From Monarcha castaneiventris obscurior (lineage: Eukaryota > Chordata > Aves > Passeriformes > Monarchidae), in assembly GCA_026261815.1 (NCBI GenBank), contig JAMPIT010000848.1:1426001-1490000 (forward strand): 64,000 bases of DNA, written 5' to 3'. The notes under the pieces are model-generated. The model had not been told where the DNA came from. It saw only the letters and a list, made by a program, of their open reading frames with translations, and did no database searches. Positions 48,901-60,900 of the stretch are shown piece by piece (within the stretch, counting starts at the first letter, position 1; each line of letters begins with the position of its first letter). Position numbers and translations under genes: made by a program.

Positions 48901-51900
48901 TTTTTCCCCAACCTTTTTTTGGAAGTGTTGATGCAGCATTTTAGTAGCAGTATTCTCACCAATGATCTATCTTCATTGCTTTTTTTCCAATATTCCTTTA
49001 CTAGGAAATGTATTTTAGCCATCATTTTTGCTTTGGTGGTCATATGCAGATGTTTATCCATTTTATCAATAAAATCTTTAAAACTACAGACAAGTCTAAA
49101 GGAGCTGACACAGAGGTTTTGAGAACAAGGTTATTCTTTCAACATCACTGCGGAAAATCCAGGAAATATTTAGTTGCCTGGTCAAAATGTTCAAAGAAAT
49201 ATTTCACAGAAATATTTCTGAACTATCTAAACTGCTTTTTTATCAGCTTCCTGAAAAATAATGCACTGGTGTGTTTTATGCTGCACCCCAAAATCAAGGT
49301 TATGCCATAATGCAAGTCCTGGCCCAACAAATACCAACATCCATGGGCAAGGACACTGGCCAAAATGAGGGGAAAATGAGGGATGAGAGGTTCCCATGGA
49401 TGGAGTCTCACCCTTTTCCCATGGACTAACCCAATCTCCATCTCACACGTGCAACGTTTTAAAAGCCGTAATCACAAAATTTGATCAGGGTTGGATCTCC
49501 TTTGGGAAATGGTGAGTAGCTGATGCTGTTCTGAGCCTCTAGAATGCAGAACCTGCAGCTGCCTGGCTTTGATCTCAGTGCAGACACAGGGCATGAGCTG
49601 TGCATTGCCCCAGGGTGAAGCCACAGGCAGCTTCCCTGCTATGGAATATTCTGGGACCTTCTCCATAAGAAGGTAAGACTCAGCCAAAGTCCCCATCACC
49701 TGCACAAAACGCATCCAGACAAGGCCAGAGGCAGAGGTTGCAGCCAAGCCCCATTTCAAAGAATGACTAAATGTGATTCCTTTGAGAAGCAAACAGCAAA
49801 CCAAGCCACTCTCAGCACCACAAAGGTGCCTTCACAGAAGTAACAGGTACCAGCCAGCAGCTACTATGCATCAAGAACAACTTCTTTCATGCAAACATCC
49901 CAAAATCCTCTAAATTCATGGATGTGGGAAGATGGGAGGCTTCTCTCTCTCTCTCATCTGCCAGTAGCACTGCTGCTGCCCCGTGGCCAGCTCCCCATGA
50001 TCCTAGTCCTGCAGGGCACCATGCCACACACATCCCTGGCTCTAGGAGGTCATATCCCACGTGCTTCCCACAGCAGCACCAGGGTCCTGCTTAGCTCAGG
50101 ATCACACCTCAAGCTCTCAGAAGCCTTTCCCTCTCCAGACAGGCACAGAGACTTCAGCATGCAAGCAGTGTTTAAAACACCCTAATTAGATCGATCTTGA
50201 CTTCAGCTTGACGTGTTGGAATACAGATTAATCTATTCCATGGCTGGCACTGGCAGCTGCAACAGCAGGAGGTCCTGTCAAATCAAGCTGTAACATTACA
50301 CTCCTCTGCCTTTATTATACCCACCCCCCACTTTTTTTTTCTTTTTATATCTCGTTATAATGGACATCCATCCGCCTGGCAGGGGAAGAAGCTCCACAGT
50401 GAGGAAGAGGAGGCAAGCATAATCCTGCAGGAAGGGGAGAGCTGGCAGCTCTGGATGCCAGGCACAGCAGCCCGTTGGAGGCCAAGCAGGATGAGCTGGT
50501 GAACCCAGAACATTTAAGAGCCTTCTGTCTTGTAAAGAATGCTTAAGATAAATTGTAGTTTCTAAATAGAAGCATGAAAATACTAGAAAAAAGCAAGCTG
50601 GTTCTTTGAGATTTCTACCTCTTCTTCTTCTTCTGAGACTTCTACCCCTCCTACACACCCAACTCTGGCTTCACGGCTGCTGGGAAACCTGAATGAAGCC
50701 ACTGGCCCATCGCAGTATGATAGGTGGCACTGGGACATGCTATTCCACTGGTGTAGCATCTGATAACCTGACCTGTTTTCATGTGCATTAATAATCTGCA
50801 TTTCAGAAGAGTAACTCACTCAAGTATCACTGCATTTTGCCAAGAAAAATCTTATCTTAAAACACTGATACAAGCAAGAAACACCAATTTTATGGATGGG
50901 TGAAAGGGGGCCTGGGAGGATTGGAAAAGCTCCACATGTAACAGCCCTGGTGAGCTGGATCCAGCCATCAAGCTGAACATAAAATTCTTTCTATTGACTG
51001 AGAAAGTTTATTTTTCTGATGTTCTTGCAACAGAGCACGCTCACTTTAATTGAGATAAATTTAACTCTGTTCTCAGCATCATGGCTCACTCAAATCACAG
51101 GTTCCTGTCGGATGGTGATGGTGAAATAACAAATTGGCATAATAAAGTTCTGTTTAAACAGACTGATGCCTTCGCCGGGTGCTCACTCCTCAAGACCACC
51201 GAAAGAAAAACACTTTCTGCTGGCTGGCAGAGGGTGCTCAGTTAATACCAATAACTCCTTATCAGGTCATGTTTCTGCTGCTGCCTTTTCACTTCCCCGT
51301 GCCCAGGGAACCTGGTTCTGCAGCAGACATTGATTCCAAAGGCACTGCCGCCTTTTGTTCATGTCACAAAGGAGTAAAAGTGTATTTACTAAGAAATGGG
51401 TTTTGTTGTTTCTAAAGGGAGGGTATAGCTGAGAATCTCCAAAAGAGGCTTCGTTATTGATAGAGGGCAAACAAGCAAAACACCCCAGCGACAGGAATTC
51501 TCCTTTGGAAATTGGCTGAGCTAATTCTCAGGTTATCAAATTAAGCATTCTTAAGTAAAACTGACATCTAAGACAAGAGAAGGCATTTAAATGAAGATGA
51601 ATTGGACAAACATCCTTTTATAGTTCATTACACTCTCCAAGTGAGCAAAACTCGGCTGCAAATAACCATCCTGAGAAAGAGCAGGAGGATATACAGCCTG
51701 TCGAGCCAGCTATGACTGCTTCACTACAGACTCTCTAATTCAGGAGGAATTTGTGTTTTCTCCATTTTTAGCTCACTGAGACTGTTCAACAATTTCAAGC
51801 CAGTATCCAATGCTGTGACTCGACTGTGCTTAGAGCCACTGCACCCTCATGGACAGGGATGACACCCTGACTCTCAGCTCTGCAACAGGAAGGTTTTGGG

Positions 51901-54900
51901 AATGCAGATAATTGTACAGTACCCCCACATTTCAAAAGTCACAACGCAGAAGTGTTATTTAAAATCTTACCCTCTGTTTATGCCAAGAACCACGCAGAGC
52001 CAGATTCCTGTCCATTCCCTGCAATCACAGACACTAAAGGGACGCTGTTGTTCAACCAGCTCACAACACACAACCACGACACGGCACCTCCTACACAGCC
52101 AGGCTGGCTCTCTTTCTGGCTGTCCAACCCAGCTGGGCACTCACATGAGTGTTGTGACCCCACAGATGTAGGAAAACTCTGAGCCATTTCTGTCTTCAGC
52201 TGCAAAATGTTTCTGGTTTGAGTTGCTTCACTGCCTCAGAAAAAGGGAAATTGCTTCCAATGAGTTTCTTCTCCCAAACCTAATATCCTAATATAATGAT
52301 CTGTACAAACACAGGCAAAATTCAAGGGTAGATAATGCGCACTCAGTTAGACACCACAGGCCCAATCTTCAGGCTCAGATCATCCATTAAGATGGTTAAG
52401 AAATTTTCTTTCTTTTTTCCTAATTACATAGTGTACATAAAGCATAAATATGTGCAGTTTGGATTTAAATTGTTCACAGGCTCCCTAGAGTAAAATAGTT
52501 TTTAAACACTGACAGTGTTTAAAATGTAGCTAACCAGCACTGACACCTTTATGCTAGCATTTAGAAAGGAAGAAATACATTACAGAGAAGTTACTTTTAT
52601 CAAATTTAATTTGGATTATAAATTTCTGCAATAAATAAAAGCTCAGCAAGTCACGTTGAGATTTTTTTTCACCAAGGTATTATTTTGTCACATTCAGAAC
52701 ACTGCCTTAGAGACAATAAAACAAACACAGTTTTATAGACTATCTCTTATATAAATAGCAACACTGCTATAAAATAAAGACAAGGGGATATTTTCCTACA
52801 GCCATCACATACATACAGAAGATGTGGTGCTCTGGAGATTGAGCACTGGATGTCCTGGGAGAGGTGAAGCACCTGGAGCCACAGCGAGTGCCAGGATCCC
52901 CAGCCTGGTGGCACTTCAGCCACTGCAGACAAAGGGACAGAGGGACAGGCAGAGCTGTTTGGAACCTCACCCAGTGCTGGAGCATTTTAGCAAGGCTGGT
53001 TTTTAGGCAGCTGCAATTAGGCCCCAGGTTTCAGAGTCCACTGAGAATTTTGTGCTTTACAGCACAGCCTGGGGTGCCCACCCTGACAGCAGCACCCCAG
53101 CAGCAACACAGAGAAGGCGAGCACAGCCCAGCTCCTCAGAGCTGCTTTAAAGAAATACTGATGCCACTGCTGCAAAGCCATTCCAGAGAATCCTTTAAAG
53201 GAATCTCTTCCTCCATTTGGCATACACATGAAAGCTCTCCTAACAGAAGATTGTTCTAATTAATTTTTTTAAAACAGATTGAACACAGGATGAAGTTTTT
53301 ATGAGAAAAGATGACAAGAACAGACTGAACATGAGCACTCTTTTTGATCAATAAACAAAGAGATAAGCAACAAGCAGCATGTTCCTAGGACCACAAGAGC
53401 ACAGAGGGAACCAGTTTCATCATGCCACACCTGCACCATTTCCATTAAAGCCAGAGGCACCCAGGAGCCTGTGCCATGTTCCCCCCCCAGAGGCGCAACT
53501 ACTGCATGGTTGGGGCAACACTCAGCAGAGTAAAAGCACACACTGTGCTGATTACACTGTGTCAGGACCACGGTGTGACAGGCCCCAGGGAATCCTGTTG
53601 AACATCTCTATTACCTCCTGTCATTAGAAATTCAGTAACTCACCTGCCCAGTGATGCAAAACAAAGAAAATTGGACTTACTACCACAGCCTTTTAGGGAG
53701 AGTTTATTTTAATAGAACTGATTTCTGGACTCATCTTAATGTTTTCCATTTCTTCTGCATGCTAATGAGATGGAGGTGTGATACAAAGCCTGTTTGCATG
53801 GATCACTCCATTCTCCTGAGGGCAGATTGCCTTTTCACACTATCACAGAAATAGTCAGGAATTGACCCTGTCAGGGCTTTCCAGACTAATCCTCACAGCA
53901 GCCAGGACTGCACACAGGTATCAACTGCAGTCTCCAGAAGAAGCAGATGAGACAGAGATTAGCTCACCTTCCAAAACTGAAAAATTAAGTCAATGGCATG
54001 AGCCACAGACTCAGATCTCTACCCAGAATCTCCTACTCCTGCTGAAGCTTTCTCTCAGTAAGAAGAATTAGAACAAACCTCACTTTCACACTGCACATGA
54101 AAATTTCAAAACATCCCCTAAATCAATCAAAGCCCAACTACATATTTTATTACATAAACCTACAATTTTATTACATAACCTACAGAAACCAAACCTGTCT
54201 CCGCAAGTCCATTACATAAACCCCAGACCACACGACAGCATTTCCCCCTCACCTTTACCTACCCAAGACAGACAACACAAGGCAGATAAAGGCACCAGAA
54301 CTGTCAGCTGGTGCATTAATTGCTCTGGGGCTGGGTGACAGGTGAGCCCCTGCTCTCCACCTGTGCCAGGAAAGCAGCCACTGCCCATTCCTTGTCCTCA
54401 GGAAGGAGAACAAGCAGATGCCCACGGAGCTGTCTGCAGCTCAGCAGCTCTGCCAGAGAAAGGAGCTGCTCAGTCCCAGCTGGTGCCTCAGCCAGCACCC
54501 AGAGAGCTCTGCAGGAACAGCACCTCCCTCCTGGGCTTGGGAGAACACCTGAGTCCCACCTGAGCTGCCAGAACAGTCCCAAAGCAGGGGATTTGGATTT
54601 AGAGCTCCCATGTTGTTGCTGTTTCCTTCCACTTTCCCTTGGTTTGCTCAAGAGGTCAGAATGGATCCTAGGTGGACATGTCTGAGACCCACTCACACCT
54701 CTTCAGCTTTTGACAATATTCACCCTCTGTAGAACTGAGCTGAGCAATCAATTGGCACAAGACCTTACGCATCACTGGCAGTATTTAAAGTTTCTTCCAA
54801 GACAGTCAATGACTAACAAAATGGGAAAGGCAATGTTACCAGGAGCAGGAGGCACTGACCACTCAGCTCAGCATAAGGTCCCACAGTAATCCCAGTTTTA

Positions 54901-57900
54901 TTCCACAGCAGATCTCTGATAAAACAGAGTTTTCCAGGGTAGAGAGTTAAAAAAACATAAAAAGGAAAAAAAAAGCAACTTCAAAAGCAATGCAGTTTAT
55001 TTCTGCAATGCCTGATGTTCATCCAGTCACACTTCAGTGCTCAGAGCCATGAAAACCCTGCTTTTGAGGTGACATTTGTAGTTGCCTCATTACTCTTTTC
55101 AAAAGAGTTTTGCATCAGAGTAAGAGCTTCAAACAACAGACTCTACAGGAGTAAAATAACTTATTAACGGCACACGAAATGGGATCGCCAGGAGCTGCCG
55201 ATACCAAAACAAGCAGGACAAGTGTGCCCTCAACAGCCAGCTGTGACAGGGAGCAGCAGGCTGGACACCCAGACCTAAAAGCTGCAGGAGGAGCCCTGAA
55301 AAGATGGGTGCTGTGTCTTTCCCTCCTCCCTGCAGGTACTTTTCAGATCTGTCCATTCACCCCCTCCGTGGCAATAAGAAGGATCTGAAAGCACACCTAC
55401 CTTCATGTTCTTTTTCAGTTGTTCCAACTTTCTTTATCTTTTTGGGTGATTTCATGAAGAGAGGGAAGATGGTTCTCAGCCCAAGGATGTCCACAAACTT
55501 GTGACAGTTGTCTGTGCCCTCTGGTCCAATCATGGCGTGGTCCAGCACCTTCAGGGCACTGCTGCGGGAAATCTTCTTCTCTCTGTGAAAAGAAAGAGGC
55601 AAGTCAAATTCTATAGGGACATGTGGAGCTTTGGAACACACTACTTTAAAGAGACAAGGGAAAGGAACACGACAAGGAAAAGATGAAGAGTCTGAGCACA
55701 AGCCCTAAGATTTTTCTTCTAGAAGCCAAAACATTGTATCAACAATAACTCTTTTCAAAACTGTGGCTGAGAATATTGTCTTGGTTATTTCTTTTTTAAT
55801 GTCTTTTATCTCTTTTTATTTTCTATTTTTATTTTGTTTTATGTATTTTATTGTCATGGTTTTATTTTCCTATTTCTTGGCTACTGAAGAAGATATTTCT
55901 TCACTCCTTTACAAACACTGGCACAAAATAGAAGGGGAGGCTGGGTTGGATACAAAAGGCAAACACTATCACACCAAAAATATCAGGACTTAGATATAAC
56001 AATAGTTTTAATTTAATAAAGGAGTAAATTTGGTGAGCATAGCTGTGTCAGCTATAATGAAATCCCACCACCAGGAACCACACAATGGAAGGTGGCAGAC
56101 AGACTCTGGGCTCTTCTGCTTTAATGCCAGTTCAGAATGTTGGTGGTAGTAACTCACACCAATAACACAGGGATGCCTTGAAAATGATCCTCAAAACTCC
56201 CAGAGTGCTGTGGAAAACAACTTCCCTGCAGAAACCCAACTTCATGAGCCCCTAACAATATGCAAACTAAAACACCCATACATGAACATCCCAGCCTGAA
56301 AGAAAGTGACCCTGCCCAGTGCAGCCACAGGCACTTCCAACCCTGAGGTGGGAGGGCTCTGAATTCCCCCCACCAGCCAGCGGCTGTGCAGGAGGGTGGT
56401 TTGGCACCCCCACACCCCCACTACAGAGAGCTAAAAATAAAGTACTCCTTAGGCCAGATGACACCAGAAATGTTTTCAGGGGAAGTAATTGCATATTGAT
56501 CAGCATTTAGGAAGGCTCTGCAGGGCTGAGCTCTGGAATATTCATTGGGTTTAAGTTCAGGCTTTTAGAGATCAATAGCTGCTTGCCTGGGCTGTCTGGC
56601 GTTGATTTTATTTGAAATATTTATTCTGCCAGAGGGCAAGCAGTTTATCTTAGTCTCATCTGTGCTTATTGAGGAAACTTTTAGCTGAACACTAATTCAC
56701 AGACAAGCAAACGTGAGAATCACCAAATGGGGAGGGGCCTCTGTTCATGGGAACTCTTGAATTACAACTTTATTCACTGACCATTGTTTTCCTCCTTTTA
56801 ACATCCTTCCATCTGAGACAGCTCTTTTGGTACATCTATTATTTCAAAAAGAAGAGGTGCTGACATTATTTGGACTTTCCACATTAGCAGAACATAGCCT
56901 CTAACTTTCCAAAATACCAGTAAAAGCGGAACACTAGACTTCCTGGGAAAGTGTGCATAAAATGGTTCCATTTAATTAACCAGAAGATTTAGTAAAGAGA
57001 CAGTTCATGTTTCCAGAGGTCATTAGGAACAGCAGGACAAGAAAACAAAAAAAGATTTTAATAATCATGAAAAAAAAATACCCTGAAATAGCTGCAGAAA
57101 AGCTTCAGGGAGCCATATGGAGTTGCCTGTTTTCACCTTGTTTTGCCATACAGGAGACAAAAGCTTTTCTTGAGGGTCAAGAAAAGTCCCAGCATAGCTG
57201 CAGGACAGAACACTGTGTGCCCCAAGTGACGCAGGTCCCCGGGAGCTCCCTGGGCTGTATTTGTCTCTGTGCATACACATGCTCCTCAGTTCATAGCTGG
57301 GAAAGCCACACATCATTTTCCCTGAGCAACAGAGAATCTTCCTGACACATCCCCCGGGAGCGGCGTGGCTGCATCTCCTCAAATCCAACACAGCTCTACA
57401 GCCACAGCAATAAGCTGCCTGTCAGTGTGCACCAGGGAGCTGGCAGGACAAGCCTGTTTTCCTCTCTTCTGGCTAAACTGCAGTTAGGTTACTAAGGCAA
57501 GACTGAGGGATGGAGCACTAAAAAGTACTTCCTGACCTAAAAAGAAAATTTCGTTTAATTCTACAGGACCCTTCTGAACTTTCCGCTGGTGGCTACTTCC
57601 TTGATAAACCATCTTGTTTTTTATAAAGATGCTACATAAATATAATAATTAAATAATTATATATAGCCCTGCTCTCATTCTGCTTCCAAACTTCCTCCTT
57701 CACTCCTGCTGTCACCGGCTTCATCCCTCTCAACCTGCTCTTCTCCCAGACCCTCTGCTCACCTCCCATGTACCTGCTTGGTGAAGCCCCAATTCCTTCA
57801 GGGCCAACTGCAAGTCCCAGATCACAGCAGGAGTCCAGGACCAGTCTGGCCATGGACATGCACATAAGGCACATCAGCCACATTGGGCTCATTTTCAGGC

Positions 57901-60900
57901 ATTACCACCAACTCCCCATAAACCAGAAGTTCACATGATACAACACTGCCTTTCACTGTTGGCCACACATTTTAAGGCTCAGCACAACAGAAACCATCCT
58001 GTTCTCATGACTATCTGTAGGCATATCATGAGCACATTAAATACTCATCGAAAGTTGCTGCAGCTCTCTGCAGGTCTGTGCACACAACCATCAATAATGG
58101 AATGACTTGGCTGGATGGATCGGGCAGCACCAGACACAGAATGCCGTGTTCCCTACGACAGTAATGAAGATTCAAGCCTGATATCTTTATTCTCACGCAG
58201 CTTATCTATCTCACTTCATGTCAATACACTTTCAACTTTGCCTATTTGTCCTTTCATCTGCACAGGCTATGGTACAGTGATTAACCACCTCCAAAAAATA
58301 CACAGATCTCTGCTCCCAGTCTTCAGAGGACACCAACAGGAGAGAAAAATACTCTGCCTTGTTTGTGGGCAAGGTGGTCAATCACAACTGAATGGCACGT
58401 CTGCTCTCTGCTGTTTATCATGAAAGTATCAAGAAGATACAGCTGTGAGGCTCCAAATCACAACTATTCACATTCACTGCCTATTTACAACAATGGACTG
58501 CGGTCACCTAAGTCGCTCTGTCCAAGAAAAGCTGAGCAGCTGTGAGAGCTTCTAAGCACTCAAACTAGATTAGAAGAGTTTAAAAAAATATAAAATAATC
58601 AGCTGTCAGTATAGTACATGCCTGAGGACAGTAGTGACAGAAGCTTATAGAACAAATTCTGTGAATTGTTAGGTTTTTTCCACAATCACTTTGCCATCCA
58701 CAGATTGAGGCCTTGGAAACTCTGTCCATCAGGCAGAGTTGCTGCTGACAGATCCATCACACTCTGTCCCTCCCAACCCTTTTGCAACTACTGTGGGGGG
58801 CAAAATGCAGCCAAGGAGATATTTTCCTCTTGTCATAATTTTCCAGCTCGGATCCTGGTGCAGAGAGTGGTAAACAGTAGAGTCAAAATATGGGTAAAAA
58901 GCTCTTAAAAACCCATACACTGAGTCCCACCCACATGGCACAAGAACTCCAACTAATTAGTTCTGCAAGGCTGGTTTAGCAGCTTAGGACTCCAGGCAGA
59001 GGGAGGCCTCCCTCCCGTTCTTAGTTTTAGAGCTTTTCCTTAATTAGCCTCAAGAAAACCCAGTGTTCCTATTTGAATAATCTATGTTGGGTTATTTATT
59101 CAGTTCCCTGCTGCCGCACATTCCCCAGCCCTGAGCTGCAGGAGCTCAGCATTCCTGGCTGGTGTTTGCTAACCCACCAGCACACAGCCTGGCACTCTGG
59201 GGACAGCCAGACAGAGCCTGCTGTGCCCTCCCACAGCTCTGGGGAGCCAGACAGCCCAGCAGACACAACTCAGTGCCAGGCCAGCAAGGAAAAGTGAAGA
59301 GAGAGAAGAGAATCCCCAGAGGTTCAGGGTGTGACAAAGCACAGCACAAAAAATGCAAATTTATGCCCCATTCACAAAAGTAATTTTTGTACCAGCATCC
59401 AGAAAAATTCAGCAGCTCAGAGGCAACATAACACAGTGGAGTCTGAACTGGGGAACAAAAGGAAAAACATTTTCACAAGGGACATCCAAAGGTCCTCTCC
59501 TGCCCTCATAGAGGTCATTTAAATCCTTAGAATGTTAGTGGCCTGACCTACAGCATTCTCTCCAGATGAAACATCTGCACTGCCACTTTCCAGCAGCCAC
59601 TGTGGCAACCCCAGTTCTTAGGAAACAACGCTGAAGACAAAAGATTGAGATTCCATGCCTGAGAAGTCGAAATTACTTACCTGCTGGAAAAAAATCAAGA
59701 GAAGACAGACAAATATCCTAACACAGAAATTTTAAAATAAAACCATAAATATCTAGCCAGAACAGGTGTTGGCGCATCAAAAGCAGGAAGGAAATCACAA
59801 TATTGAGTACCTTAGCATCAGGTTCATCAGCTGCAGACCCTCACCCTTCAGGAAGCGATCACGGTTGGAGCTGAGCATTAGGCAGGAGCAAAGGGAGTCA
59901 AACAGGTTCTCCATCATTTCCTGCTCCTCTGCTGTACTCGGATTGTGCCGTTTAAACACCTGAATGACAAAACAAAGCAAAATTACTAAATTACCCCAAA
60001 AGGTTGGGCCGTGCTGTTGCAGAACACACATGAAGAGTTTGCATCAAAAGCTCCAGCACCTGACAGGCATCAGGCAGTGATCACACAGGTCACTGCTGCA
60101 TCCTCTCTATAGCTGCTACCCTTTGCTGCCCTGACTGTGCACCCACAAATGTGCAGCAGCCTGGTGCAGGGTTTAAAGGATAATACACAGGCCTGCAAGG
60201 GGAAGGGCAAATTCACACTCAGGTATGTGGATAAGCTGATTACCAGAGAATTCCTTTACAATTCATACCTGAGGGTGCTGCAGGCAGCACTACCTGAAGA
60301 AATACAGGTGAGCTATGAACACATTACCTTCAGCCAGTGCAAACATGGGCAGCCCCCATGTTTGGAGTGGAGCATGCTGAAGATGGATCAATTCCAACCT
60401 TGCTTATCTCCTACTTGCCATGAAATTATAATGTAATCATTTAACTTAAGTGTACCTCAGCATTAACATCTTTACAAAAGAGATTAATCTCACTGACCAT
60501 GGATGACACACCCCATGGAAAGTATTTGGGGACTATGCTTCACCAAATATGAAGCACTTTTAGGACAGCACCTGCATCCCAGATATTTTCCATTGCCCCC
60601 ACCCAGCCTGGCAGTCTCCCGATGGAAGAGAAGGCATGTGGGAATTACTCACAGATAACTGCTGAAGCAGCACATCGATCCCATCCAGCTCCCCAAGCAA
60701 TTCTCTGTTGTCTAGACGGAGGTGGGGGGAAGGGGGAAAAGACAGAGAAAAATGAAGCTAACTGTCAGATTTTACAGCCATCTAACACTGATACATCAGC
60801 AAACAAAATCAATACAGCTTGACAGAGCACAAAAGCTGCAGAGAAAGAGAGGGTGGAGGCGAGGGAGCACATGGGGTAGAGCAAAGCGAGCAAAGGGGAG